Source of the DNA: Pedobacter riviphilus
Lineage (GTDB): Bacteria > Bacteroidota > Bacteroidia > Sphingobacteriales > Sphingobacteriaceae
Length of the DNA stretch: 64,000 bases
NCBI RefSeq assembly: GCF_014692875.1
Contig: NZ_CP061171.1
Coordinates: forward strand, 1,178,001 to 1,242,000
Reading direction: 5' to 3'
Both the position numbers and the translations under genes were made by a program. This document shows positions 1-8,557 of the stretch, piece after piece. The notes beneath the pieces are model-generated. The model was not told where the DNA came from. It did not search any database and saw nothing but the letters and a program-made list of their open reading frames with translations. Position 1 is the first letter of the stretch, and each line of letters opens with the position of its first letter.

Positions 1-171
1 ATCTGCCTGTACGACTTCGCAATCCAGACCTTTAAAGCAGTCCTTGTTTTTGATATTGCGAACAGAAGCGCGAACCCTAAATCCCTTTTTTATTAGTAAT
101 CTTACCAGATTGTTACCCAAGTGTCCGTTGGCACCAGACACGAGTACTAAATTTTTATTTATCATATCCAT
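1..171 (-). CDS. NAD(P)-binding SDR/epimerase-type oxidoreductase, 5' end only
   Basis: The first 57 codons of a gene that runs off the left edge. The translation starts MDMINKNLVLVSGANGHLG, a beta strand followed by the glycine-rich GxxGxxG dinucleotide-binding loop of extended short-chain dehydrogenases (NAD-dependent epimerase/dehydratase, NmrA-like). A second ATG two codons in (165) is an equally good start. It lies 58 bases downstream of the Crp-type regulator on the same strand, so the two may be cotranscribed. The substrate cannot be told from this fragment. Confidence 0.8.
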   Translation of the reverse strand, partial: MDMINKNLVLVSGANGHLGNNLVRLLIKKGFRVRASVRNIKNKDCFKGLDCEVVQAD

Positions 172-229
172 TGATTTTAAATGATGATGCAAAATTCAAT
201 TTTGCCCATTTAAAATCACTTCACAAATG

Positions 230-805
230 TTACTTAATGATTTGTTTTCGGATACGGCTTAAACTTTTTGCGTTCATTCCCAGAAAAGAAGCGATATACT
301 GCATCGGCACATTTTGTAGCACTTCGGGGTGTTCATTCATCAGTTTTAAATACCGTTGTTCTGCACTAAGGGTGGCCAGTTCCTTGGCACGATTTTCATT
401 GTAAGACAAAGATTGCTGAAATACAAAAAAACTAAATTCCTTAAACGCAGGACTTTGTTGTACAAGCCAATCAAGATCAATTTTGCTAATACGTAAAAGC
501 TCACACGCTGTAATGCATTCCATGTTTTCGTCGGATTTATATTGGTTTGCAAAATTAGAATATGAGGTAATGAATCCCGGAGGGCAATTAATATGTGTTG
601 TTACCTCATCGCCCTTATCATTGTAATGAAATAAACGTACAAAACCCGACACAACAAAATAGAGATAAGCCGGGATTTTTCCTTCCTCTTCAACTATTCT
701 GCTTTTCGGATATAACACAGGCTCGAAGTATTGAATGCATAGGTCTTTTTCCGAATCAGAAATTTTTACATTTTGTGCAATAAGTTGAATAAGGTGGTTA
801 TGCAT
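230..805 (-). CDS. Crp/Fnr-family transcriptional regulator
   Basis: A 191-residue protein with an N-terminal cyclic-nucleotide-binding-type beta barrel (about residues 20-115) and a C-terminal helix-turn-helix around residues 165-190 (QYIASFLGMNAKSLSRIRKQ). The short HTH with LSRIRK is typical of the many Bacteroidota Crp-like proteins that lack the full Crp wing. No cysteine cluster of Fnr type is seen, so an iron-sulfur sensor is unlikely; the ligand is unknown. It sits directly upstream of the SDR gene at the window edge and may control it. A TAnnTTTG promoter element ends four bases before the ATG. Confidence 0.9.
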   Translation of the reverse strand: MHNHLIQLIAQNVKISDSEKDLCIQYFEPVLYPKSRIVEEEGKIPAYLYFVVSGFVRLFHYNDKGDEVTTHINCPPGFITSYSNFANQYKSDENMECITACELLRISKIDLDWLVQQSPAFKEFSFFVFQQSLSYNENRAKELATLSAEQRYLKLMNEHPEVLQNVPMQYIASFLGMNAKSLSRIRKQIIK

Positions 806-809
806 GCTA

Positions 810-817
810 CAAACTTA
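810..817 (-). promoter_or_regulatory. TAnnTTTG -7 element, probable leaderless promoter
   Basis: Read on the minus strand the sequence is TAAGTTTG, an exact match to the Bacteroidota -7 consensus TAnnTTTG. Only four bases separate it from the ATG at 805, so transcription should begin at or next to the start codon. No convincing -33 TTTG is visible. Confidence 0.5.
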
Positions 818-945
818 AAAAAATATAGTCCTGGAATATCATAACTGTTTTATTAAACATATTTATTCAAACACTTTCAGTTTGAGTGATAGGTTAATTT
901 TTCATTTGGAAAAGAATGTGCTAACTGAAAGGAGTTAAGCTAGAC

Positions 946-1848
946 CTAATATTTTTTCTCTTTTAATATCTTAAGCATTGCAAATTGGTTTGGCATTCTC
1001 CATTTAAGTTCAGAAATAAGGGTTGCCAAAAATATCATTCCACCACCAATCAATAACCTTGATGTAATTTCTTCTCCCAAAATAAAATGTGCAGCGAATG
1101 CTCCGAATATGGGTTCGAAAAGATAGATGATAGATACCCTTTCGGCGCTAATGTACTTTTGAGAAATATTTGATATTGTGTACATGTAGGCCGTTGAAAA
1201 CAACGCACAAAAAATAATGCCAATCCAAAACGTTTCTTGTTGAGGTATCCAGGTAGGATTTCCCTGAATAAACGTTAAGAGGAAAGTTAATATGGCACAA
1301 GTGGCAAACATCGGTACAATCGTAGGAATAATATTGCCCGCTGTTGATTCCTTTTCAATCTGGATTAAATATATGGCGAAACAAAAAGCACCGATAATGG
1401 TGTATAAATCGCCGGTTCCAATGCTGAGTTTATCGGTAACCGATATTACAAAAAGCCCAATTAATGCCGTAAAAGCGGCAATCCATGTTTTTAGTGCTGC
1501 GGTTTTTCGGTAAATGATAAGTTTAATGATTGGAATCATTACAACTGTTATTCCTGCCACAAACGAACACTGCGATGCGGAGGTATGTGTAATACCCAGT
1601 GTTTGTAAATAAATGCCCAATACCAGTGGAATAGCCAAACCCGCACCTGTTTTAATTGTTGTTGAATCTAGTTTCTTTACATGTTTCCAGAAGATAACGG
1701 ATAAAACCATTGTGGCGAGCAAAAAACGATAGCATAAAAACAGAACTGGCTGGTGCTGGCCAATAGCTAGTTTGGTAACTGAAAAGGAAATGCCCCAGAA
1801 AGCGGTACCCAATATCAATAAAATTAAAAAGAGGTTTCTTTTTTCCAT
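946..1848 (-). CDS. EamA/DMT-family membrane transporter
   Basis: A 300-residue very hydrophobic protein with about ten membrane helices arranged as two EamA repeats (about residues 8-140 and 150-285). The first repeat contains the common GTAFWGISFSVTK start and the second contains EPIFGAFAAHFILGE, a pattern typical of drug/metabolite exporters of the RhaT/YdcZ type. The substrate cannot be inferred. Its ATG overlaps the stop codon of the upstream GNAT gene (TAATG), so the two are translationally coupled. The divergent LysR-type regulator next door is the obvious candidate controller. Confidence 0.9.
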   Translation of the reverse strand: MEKRNLFLILLILGTAFWGISFSVTKLAIGQHQPVLFLCYRFLLATMVLSVIFWKHVKKLDSTTIKTGAGLAIPLVLGIYLQTLGITHTSASQCSFVAGITVVMIPIIKLIIYRKTAALKTWIAAFTALIGLFVISVTDKLSIGTGDLYTIIGAFCFAIYLIQIEKESTAGNIIPTIVPMFATCAILTFLLTFIQGNPTWIPQQETFWIGIIFCALFSTAYMYTISNISQKYISAERVSIIYLFEPIFGAFAAHFILGEEITSRLLIGGGMIFLATLISELKWRMPNQFAMLKILKEKKY

Positions 1849-2393
1849 TAGGATACTTTTAATTCGTTTTCGTTAACCAACACTTTTTTCATCATCAAAT
1901 CTGTTTGTTCATCATCTCCAAGCCAAAACTTATGCTTATTGAAAGTTATAAAACCATTTTTTTCATAAAACCTTAAAGCCCTGTAGTTTTCTTCCCATAC
2001 GCCCAGCCATACATAACTGGCCCGTATTTCGTGCGCAATATCAATGGCTTTTTGATAAAGTAGCTGACCAACTTTTTGTCCGTAAAATGCTTTCAGAATA
2101 TAAATCCGTTCAATTTCAAGTGCATCAAGATTTAATTTTTCGGTTTGCGCTTGTCCTGTGTTGATCTTTAAATAGCCAATAACTTTTCCATCAAGCAGCG
2201 CAAAATAAAACTGAGAATCCTGATTGCTCAGTTCTCCTGTCAGTTTTTCTTCAGAAAAGCCTTTTTCAAGGTACTCTTTCATATTCTCCTCAGTGTTTAC
2301 GGCTGCGAAAGCTTCAGAAAATGTTGTTCTCCCGATCTCCTGTAATTTTTTGATATCAGCTAGTGTTGTCCTTTCGATAATGATCTGCTCCAT
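1848..2393 (-). CDS. GNAT-family N-acetyltransferase
   Basis: A 181-residue single-domain GNAT protein. The acetyl-CoA-binding motif A is visible as LEIERIYILKAFYGQKVGQL with the Q-x-x-G-x-G/A-like pyrophosphate loop, followed by the C-terminal YEKNGF motif found in the RimI/PaiA-like group. The acceptor is not known; PaiA-like enzymes acetylate polyamines, but that is only a possibility here. It overlaps the EamA transporter by one base, which suggests that a modified metabolite may be exported. The upstream sequence TACATTCG is a one-mismatch -7 element ending four bases before the ATG. Confidence 0.88.
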   Translation of the reverse strand: MEQIIIERTTLADIKKLQEIGRTTFSEAFAAVNTEENMKEYLEKGFSEEKLTGELSNQDSQFYFALLDGKVIGYLKINTGQAQTEKLNLDALEIERIYILKAFYGQKVGQLLYQKAIDIAHEIRASYVWLGVWEENYRALRFYEKNGFITFNKHKFWLGDDEQTDLMMKKVLVNENELKVS

Positions 2394-2465
2394 GGTACGA
2401 ATGTAATAACTCTTTAAATGTAATAAAATGCTATTTTTTCATTTATTAATGCGTATTTTGCATTA

Positions 2466-3333
2466 ATGGATCTTCAACGAATCAAGTATTTTTTGGCCCT
2501 GGCAGAGCAGCTTCATTATTGGAAAACGGCAGAAAAGGTAAATATTACGCAGTCAGCCCTCACCCGCCAAATTCAGTCGCTCGAAAATGAATTGGGCCTG
2601 CAGCTTTTCGAGCGTAATAAACGTAACGTAAAGCTCACCCCAGCAGGTAAATTCTTAAGAGAGAAATGGGAAGTCGAATTAAATGAACTCGAATATATCC
2701 ATCAGTTTGCCAAACAGATCCATTTAGGGGAGCGCGGAACCATTACCATTGCGCATCCTGATTCTATATCGGCTTCTATCATGCCCGATATTTTGGCTAA
2801 GATTACGCAGGCATTTCCACAGCTTCAAATTAAATTGGTACAGGTTTTATATGAAAATCAACTGGATTTTCTAAAGAACTATAAGATAGACCTGGCCATT
2901 ACGAGGGATATTACCAGTGAACATGGTATTAAATCAAAAAAAAATATATTCCGATCACCTGGCTCTGGTGGTTCCCTTAGCACATGCTTTTAAAAGATTT
3001 GAAGATTTATCTACGGAGCGCCTTAAAGTGCAGAAGTTTATTCTGCCTACCAAGGATGAGGGTAGTAGCTATAGCGAGATTATTCAGGCACTTTTTAAAT
3101 CTTATGATTTTGCTCCTGATGTGTTTCTACATTCCGAATTTGGATCAACTATTATTGCGCTCGTACGGAAAGGATTGGGAATAGCCATTTTGCCAGATTC
3201 TTATATGCACCATCAAAGTCCCGGTGTACGGTTTATCTCTTTACCTTTTAAAACCGATATATTGATTAATTGGCGTGCCGATGATCATAATCCTGTGCTT
3301 GCGAATATTCTAAAACTTGTTTTTGATCATTAG
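2466..3333 (+). pseudogene. LysR-family transcriptional regulator, frameshifted
   Basis: Two adjacent reading frames together form one LysR regulator of about 288 residues, the normal length. The first frame (from 2466) has the N-terminal winged HTH (MDLQRIKYFLALAEQLHYWK, then AEKVNITQSALTRQIQSLE) and half of the substrate-binding domain; it runs out of homology after the run of nine A at 2936-2944 and stops at 2993. The rest of the effector domain (SDHLALVVPLAHAF onward) continues in the +1 frame to 3333. Removing one A restores the frame. It is divergent from the GNAT/EamA operon 72 bases away, the classic LysR arrangement. It may be a real lesion, slippage, or a sequencing error. Confidence 0.85.
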
Positions 3334-3481
3334 AGATAATACCAATGATGCCGTGCTTTTATCGTTAACACATTATTTTTCCAATAATACCATCTCCATT
3401 TTACGGCCTCCTATGATTATTTCCTGTTTATAAAGCTGTCTGGTTATTTGAAAGCCATAGATAGACTTTAAATCTCGTTTT

Positions 3482-3910
3482 TTACTGTTTTGTGCCTCTG
3501 AAATTAAACGAAATGTCGCCCGATGCGGTTGGTAGGGTAACAATAACGATATTTTTTGCTGCGTGGCCGTATACCAATGTTCCTTCTGGAGCCCCAATCG
3601 CCTCCGCATCATTTGAACCCTGTATTGCTTTTATGGTGAAAATTTTTGATGTTACATTGGAATAAGGCTCACCAGGTTTTGCTGTAACCTTTACTTTGTT
3701 GCCATTCTCTTTTGTAACCTGGATAATTGCATTAAAATATTCGGTTGAAGTAATATCCACTGTTCCCTTATAGGTGCCAGCAACTCTAGCTGCGGCAGCT
3801 TCATCCGAATTATTTGACGGAACATCTTTATCTTTGCCCTTGCAGGAAAATAGGAGGGTTAATGCTAATGTAAAGAACAATAATGATAAATTTTTACTAA
3901 TTGATTTCAT
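3482..3910 (-). CDS. Small secreted lipoprotein, function unknown
   Basis: A 142-residue protein with a lipoprotein signal peptide: basic start MKSISKNLS, hydrophobic core, and lipobox LLFSC with the acylated Cys near residue 23. The mature part begins with a Lys/Asp-rich linker and continues as a predicted all-beta domain (GTYKGTVDITSTEYFNAIIQ) that resembles the lipocalin-like small lipoproteins of Bacteroidota. No catalytic motif is seen. It stands alone between the LysR gene and a divergent Crp-type gene. The family is not recognised with certainty. Confidence 0.75.
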   Translation of the reverse strand: MKSISKNLSLLFFTLALTLLFSCKGKDKDVPSNNSDEAAAARVAGTYKGTVDITSTEYFNAIIQVTKENGNKVKVTAKPGEPYSNVTSKIFTIKAIQGSNDAEAIGAPEGTLVYGHAAKNIVIVTLPTASGDISFNFRGTKQ

Positions 3911-4060
3911 GGATTGATTTTTTAATATTTCTGTTTTAAACTGATCAAAATTATCATGTGTATTTTTCTAAGTATGTGCAGAAATGCTCAATTATAGCAT
4001 TCACCTAGTAGGATTGCCAGCATAATACAAACGATTTTTAAATTGCCGGTAAAAAATAAT

Positions 4061-4079
4061 CATGCTGTTAAATAGCATG
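4061..4079. promoter_or_regulatory. Inverted repeat upstream of Crp-type gene
   Basis: CATGCT and AGCATG form a perfect 6-bp inverted repeat around a 7-base spacer, ending 13 bases before the ATG at 4093. Its position suggests an operator, perhaps autoregulatory, but no bound protein is known. Confidence 0.35.
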
Positions 4080-4092
4080 CATACAAAATAAA

Positions 4093-4617
4093 ATGAAAGA
4101 ATTTGTTGAACTTTCGGTGAAAACCATTACCATTAATAGAAATGAATTTTTAAGCGTAAAAGGAAGTATCGATACAAATGTGTATTATATCGAAAGTGGC
4201 AGTTTACGATTATTTGTTTTGGATAATGATGAAGAGCAAGTGATCAGATTTGGTTACCAGGATAATTTAATTGTTTCGATGGATTCTTTTTTAACCGGTA
4301 AACCCTCAAATTATTTCATCCAGGCCATTAAAAAAACTGTAATAAGGGTTATAACGAGGCAACAGATTGATAATTTTTTGAAAATTGAAAAGAATCAGCT
4401 CCTTTGGATAAAAATTTTAGAAAATCTTGTTGTTCAGCAGCTTGGACGTGAAATCGATATTTTAACAAGCTCGCCAATAGAGCGATACAACCGGGTTTTA
4501 AGCAGGAGCCCACAGCTTTTTCAGCAGATTCCACTTAAACACATTGCAAATTATTTAAGAATGAGCGCCGAAACACTATCGCGTTTAAAAAAAACCTTGA
4601 CTTCGGTCAAGATTTAA
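4093..4617 (+). CDS. Crp/Fnr-family transcriptional regulator
   Basis: A 174-residue protein with a short cyclic-nucleotide-binding-like beta barrel (about residues 10-100, with YYIESGSLRLFV) and a C-terminal HTH at about residues 145-168 (IPLKHIANYLRMSAETLSRL). It has the same plan as the regulator at 230-805 but the two are diverged. The gene begins the plus-strand pair with the DUF4345-like membrane protein 50 bases downstream. In this family such regulators often sit beside the small gene they control, and that is the inference here. No ligand-binding arginine typical of cAMP receptors is apparent. Confidence 0.88.
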   Translation: MKEFVELSVKTITINRNEFLSVKGSIDTNVYYIESGSLRLFVLDNDEEQVIRFGYQDNLIVSMDSFLTGKPSNYFIQAIKKTVIRVITRQQIDNFLKIEKNQLLWIKILENLVVQQLGREIDILTSSPIERYNRVLSRSPQLFQQIPLKHIANYLRMSAETLSRLKKTLTSVKI

Positions 4618-4667
4618 TTATAAAAAACCAAACATCTTTGCATCATTACCGATAAAAAATATTGATT

Positions 4668-5093
4668 ATGAATGCACAAAAAATTATTAAAACCAGTAGC
4701 CAGGTTTACATCGTTTTTTCTATCCTGAGTTTATCTTATGTTAGTATTTCATCCATTTGGAATCCGCAAGCAACGATGGATTTAGTATCTATCCAATTGC
4801 CCAATACAGATGCTATAAGCTCTATAAGGGGAATATATGGAGGAGTTGGTTTGCTGATTACCTTTTTGCTGATTTACCTTTTGTTGAATGATATCTGGAA
4901 GGCTCTTTTTTTTCTTTTGCTTTTTTGGACTGCCTATTCCATTTCCAGGTTGATCACAATTTGGGTTGATGGACCTTTGGGTAGTTTCGGTTCGCAATGG
5001 TTAATCATTGAATCAATTTTTGGTATTTTAGCTTTGGTACTGCTGCTTTTACATGCCAGAATCAAGAAAGAAACAAGTGTTTCACAGCAATAA
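4668..5093 (+). CDS. DUF4345-like four-helix membrane protein
   Basis: A 141-residue hydrophobic protein with four predicted membrane helices. The SSIRGIYGGVGLLI segment after the first helix and the charged turn RLITIWVDGPLG are characteristic of DUF4345-type proteins. I place the start at the ATG at 4668 rather than the TTG two codons upstream because it gives MNAQKI with a normal N terminus. It follows the Crp-type regulator on the same strand. No enzymatic role is known for the family. Confidence 0.78.
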   Translation: MNAQKIIKTSSQVYIVFSILSLSYVSISSIWNPQATMDLVSIQLPNTDAISSIRGIYGGVGLLITFLLIYLLLNDIWKALFFLLLFWTAYSISRLITIWVDGPLGSFGSQWLIIESIFGILALVLLLLHARIKKETSVSQQ

Positions 5094-5169
5094 CTTGCTC
5101 AAAAATGATCGTTTTAATGCAACAGTTATTATCTTGTGTTAATCTTAATCGAAAAAATATTATCAGTAG

Positions 5170-6080
5170 ATGTATTTAACTTCATTGCCAGATCATTCCA
5201 ACCCTGATTTTGATCAGGATCTTCATTTTAGACGGTTTAAAATGCAAAACGTTGTTTTTAATACTGTTAGCAGTTATAGTTTTTGCGATGATCATGTAGG
5301 TTGCCTTTCTTTCAAAACAATATTAAAGGGAGAGGAGTGGTACGGGGTAAATAACCGCCGGTTAGCCATCAGGCCGGGGCAGTTCCTGATCTTAAATGAT
5401 GAACAGAATTATTCCTGTAAGATCGATAGCCACGATAAGGTAAGGGGCTATCGGTTTTTTTTCAGAAAGATTTTGCCGCGCAGGTATTTCGGGATACTTT
5501 AAAAAGTGAAGTGGATTTATTGGATAATCCATTTTATAGGAATAATGAACAACCGGAGTTTTTTCAGACATTGAATGATGTCGGTCCGGAATTACAGTTG
5601 CAACTGGCAATGCTTGTTTCAGGCCTCGAAAATAATGGCTATGATGATGGCGCTGAAGAACAACTGTTTTTTTTACTTAGGTACCTGATTAGTACCCTCA
5701 AATCTGATACGGAAAAAATATCAGGGGTTGCGGCCATAAAGCCAAGTTCAAAAATCGAAATTTACAAGCGTTTATGTATTGCGAAGGATTTTCTTCATTC
5801 AACTTTTATGGAGAAGCCCGATTTAAAATTACTGGGTAGTATTGCTTGTTTATCAGTTCCCCAGCTCATCAGGCAGTTTAAATCTGTATTTAAGGTTACG
5901 CCACATCAATACCTGATTCAGTTAAAACTTAAACAAGCTGTAGATTTACTTAAAAACACAGATAAACCCATCCATGAAATAACCTGGGGCAGTGGATTTG
6001 AAAATGAGAGTGCTTTTTGCAGGGCCTTTAAATCTGCATATGGTCTGCAACCTTTAATGTACAGAAAAATGCATCGATAA
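5170..6080 (+). pseudogene. AraC-family transcriptional regulator, frameshifted
   Basis: The N-terminal effector part (5170 to about 5462, MYLTSLPDHSNPDF...) and the C-terminal part (to 6080) are in different frames. The C-terminal part carries the AraC double HTH (LLGSIACLSVPQLIRQFKSV and the GSGFENESAFCRAFKSAYG signature). The break is in the run of eight T at 5455-5462: adding one T gives a continuous product of about 303 residues reading RFFFQKDFAAQVFRD. As written the first frame stops at 5502. The gene precedes the secreted esterase on the same strand. A single-base sequencing deletion is as likely as a true pseudogene. Confidence 0.82.
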
Positions 6081-6153
6081 ATAGCGCATTTTTGCACATG
6101 TTTCCTGTTAAATAGAGCGTAATTTTAAGCAGTTAAAAATTCAAGCCCTTTAC

Positions 6154-7062
6154 ATGAACCGCGCCTTTATTTTTTTCTTTTATATTTTATCCTCCTCATT
6201 TTGTTATGCCCAGGATCTTACTATTCCACTTTACCAGGGCCAGGTGCCAAATGCAAAGAAAACTCCTGCAGATTACATAGAGGAAACTGACAGCAGTGGG
6301 CTAATTAAAAATGTAAGCATGCCCACCATGCAGGCCTATCTCCCGAATAAAAACAAAGCCAATGGAACAGCCGTAATCATTTTTGCTGGTGGTGGTTATT
6401 TTGTTCTTGCTCCAAAAAAATGCATTGAAATTGCTAAGGCATTTAATACACTGGGGGTAGCTGCCTTTGTTGTGAAATACCGGTTGCCCAGCGATAAAAT
6501 TATGAATGACAAAACGATTGGTCCGTTGCAAGATGCCCAAACGGCGATTAAAATGGTGCGTATGAGAGCGGGAGAATGGAATATAAACCCAAACAAGATA
6601 GGGATGATGGGACTATCGGCAGGAGGACATTTGGTCTCAACAGCGGGTACCCAGTTGAACAGGGTAGTGATCGATAATAAAGAAAATACATCGCTCAGGC
6701 CCGATTTTATGATTTTGCTTTATCCTGTTATTATTTATGATCCGGATATACCCCGCACCAGGGAAAATTTAATAGGAAAAAAGCCTACTCCTCAAACTTT
6801 GGGATTATACAGCACCAATAAGTCTGTAAGTCAGGCTACACCGCCAACGTTTTTGGTCCACGCGGCTGATGATGATGTAATCCCGGTGAAAAATAGCCTG
6901 CAGTTTTTCGATGCATTGCAAAAAGCAAAGGTTAAAAGTGAAATGCATATACTGCAAACAGGTGGCCATGGTTTTGGTATTTATGATGAAGAAAATAAAG
7001 ATAGCTGGTTTGTAAGCTGCTACAAATGGATGATAAAAAACGGTTTTGTACCTGCCGATTGA
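6154..7062 (+). CDS. Secreted alpha/beta-hydrolase (acetyl-esterase/BD-FAE-like)
   Basis: A 302-residue protein with a signal peptide ending near CYAQD, so it is periplasmic or secreted. The alpha/beta-hydrolase features are an oxyanion GGGY loop (79-82), the nucleophile elbow GLSAGGH with Ser155, an acidic residue at Asp240 or Asp241 in HAADDDVIP, and His272 in GGHGFG. This pattern matches the esterases commonly annotated as acetylxylan or xylanase-associated esterases in Bacteroidota. It is about 300 residues, normal for the family. The natural ester is not known. It lies 73 bases after the frameshifted AraC gene. Confidence 0.85.
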   Translation: MNRAFIFFFYILSSSFCYAQDLTIPLYQGQVPNAKKTPADYIEETDSSGLIKNVSMPTMQAYLPNKNKANGTAVIIFAGGGYFVLAPKKCIEIAKAFNTLGVAAFVVKYRLPSDKIMNDKTIGPLQDAQTAIKMVRMRAGEWNINPNKIGMMGLSAGGHLVSTAGTQLNRVVIDNKENTSLRPDFMILLYPVIIYDPDIPRTRENLIGKKPTPQTLGLYSTNKSVSQATPPTFLVHAADDDVIPVKNSLQFFDALQKAKVKSEMHILQTGGHGFGIYDEENKDSWFVSCYKWMIKNGFVPAD

Positions 7063-7207
7063 TAAACAAAGAGGTTCGAAAAGTGAGATTCCATCATTCA
7101 AAATCAGCTGTGTTTTGAATTTTATACCAGCCACTTTTAATCAAAAAAAAACTTTTATAGCAGTATATAATTTACATTTTTTAGGCAAAAAAAGCATTCA
7201 GTTTAAA

Positions 7208-7215
7208 TAACTTTG
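7208..7215 (+). promoter_or_regulatory. TAnnTTTG -7 element ahead of the TMEM220/ebo operon
   Basis: TAACTTTG matches the Bacteroidota -7 consensus exactly. It lies 57 bases before the ATG at 7273 in an A/T-rich stretch following the upstream esterase gene, which makes it the best candidate for the operon promoter. The -33 element is weak. Confidence 0.45.
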
Positions 7216-7272
7216 TTTTTCAATGAAAAAATCGAGAAATCGATTTATCTTTTTTAAACCAAATAATTTAAA

Positions 7273-7653
7273 ATGCTTTTAATTATTCTCAACATTATTT
7301 TTTGCATCTCGTTTTTAGGCTTTGCTTATGTAAATTTAAATGATAACGATGCTTTCCTTTGGGTGTCTATCTACCTCAGTGCTGCAATATGCTGTGGATT
7401 GGCTGCAGCAGGTAAATTTTACCCTTTTGCTTATCTGTTTTTAACCGCTTTTTATTTAATTTATGCTGTAATCCTGTTCTTCGCAAAAGATGGCGTACGA
7501 GATTGGATTACCAAATACAGGCGCGAGAGCCTTGTGCAAAGCATGCAGGCCACTAAACCTTATATTGAGCAAACACGAGAATTTTTTGGTCTATTGATTA
7601 TTGCAGGTGCATTATTGATTAATTATTTTGTCTCTGCAGGTATTACCGCTTAA
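7273..7653 (+). CDS. TMEM220-family membrane protein
   Basis: A 126-residue protein with four predicted membrane helices. The YVNLNDNDAFLWVSIY segment after the first helix and the C-terminal TREFFGLLIIAGALLINYF are the recognisable features of the transmembrane family 220. No biochemical function is established. It ends 20 bases before eboA on the same strand and shares the only good promoter, so I infer that it is the first gene of the ebo operon and may act with the EboC membrane enzyme. Confidence 0.8.
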   Translation: MLLIILNIIFCISFLGFAYVNLNDNDAFLWVSIYLSAAICCGLAAAGKFYPFAYLFLTAFYLIYAVILFFAKDGVRDWITKYRRESLVQSMQATKPYIEQTREFFGLLIIAGALLINYFVSAGITA

Positions 7654-7673
7654 GTGCCATTAGACAATTTATT

Positions 7674-8531
7674 ATGAGAGATGATCATATGAAGGCGGTA
7701 AAGGAAATAATAGCGTCTACTGTTAAAAATAATATCAGTGTAGAGGCTGAAAAGTGGCTGGAAGATTTTATACAATCTACGGATAAATCGGCACAGTTAG
7801 CCAAAGTATTTGTAATGCTGCCACGTAAAACGGGCAAATTACCGGTTGCAATTAACAATGATCAGCAAGAAGTACTCCATGCAGCAGGCTTTGGGTATAT
7901 CCGTAACTGGACCATAGACAGGCTTAGTCGAGTGTGGTTATTGGCAGGTTTTGATTTGGGAGATAAAGAACGATTATTTTCAACCATTAATCCTTTATTC
8001 CTGTCAGCAGAGGTGAACGAAGCTGTAGCCCTGTATTCGGCATTGCCATTTTTAGCTCATCCTGAAATTTGGGTAAAGCGTTGTGCTGAAGGAATCAGGA
8101 GTAATATCGGATCGGTTTTGGAGGCGATTATGGAAAACAACCCTTATCCTTCAGAAAATCTGGATGAAGCCGCCTGGAATCAACTGGTGCTGAAAGCTTT
8201 TTTTACGGAGAAAAATATCAACCTCATTATTGGTTTAGATAAAAGAGCAAATCTTGATCTTGCATTAACATTGATAGATTATGCAAAAGAACGCTGGGCT
8301 GCAGGGCGAAAAGTAAATCCACAGCTCTGGCGTCTGGTTGGTAAATTTATCAATGCCGAGATTTTTGACAACCTTAAAGTTGGTTTACAGCGTTACGATC
8401 AAATTGAACAACGCGCCATTGCGCTCGCTGTTTCTCAGTCTGATTATCAACCGGCAAAAGATTATATTAACACTTTTCCTGAACTTAAGTTGGCCCTTTC
8501 AGAAGGGAACTTAAACTGGGATTCATTTTAA
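7674..8531 (+). CDS. eboA: EboA-domain protein
   Basis: A 285-residue soluble, mostly alpha-helical protein with no signal peptide. It is recognised as EboA by its place as first gene of a complete eboABCDEF set and by the helical LxxALPFLAHPEIWVKRCAEGIRSN segment (about residues 123-145), a typical EboA region. The biochemical role of EboA is unknown. In cyanobacteria the ebo cluster is needed for movement of the scytonemin precursor to the periplasm, and in a Pseudomonas the cluster contributes to repelling nematodes. Gaps to neighbours are 20 and 26 bases. Confidence 0.85.
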   Translation: MRDDHMKAVKEIIASTVKNNISVEAEKWLEDFIQSTDKSAQLAKVFVMLPRKTGKLPVAINNDQQEVLHAAGFGYIRNWTIDRLSRVWLLAGFDLGDKERLFSTINPLFLSAEVNEAVALYSALPFLAHPEIWVKRCAEGIRSNIGSVLEAIMENNPYPSENLDEAAWNQLVLKAFFTEKNINLIIGLDKRANLDLALTLIDYAKERWAAGRKVNPQLWRLVGKFINAEIFDNLKVGLQRYDQIEQRAIALAVSQSDYQPAKDYINTFPELKLALSEGNLNWDSF

Positions 8532-8557
8532 CTATTAGAAATTCAAAACAGAAATAT

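Noticed and set aside
3373..3612. 79-codon minus-strand frame at the end of the small lipoprotein gene
   Set aside because: It overlaps the lipoprotein in another frame and shows no coding signal.
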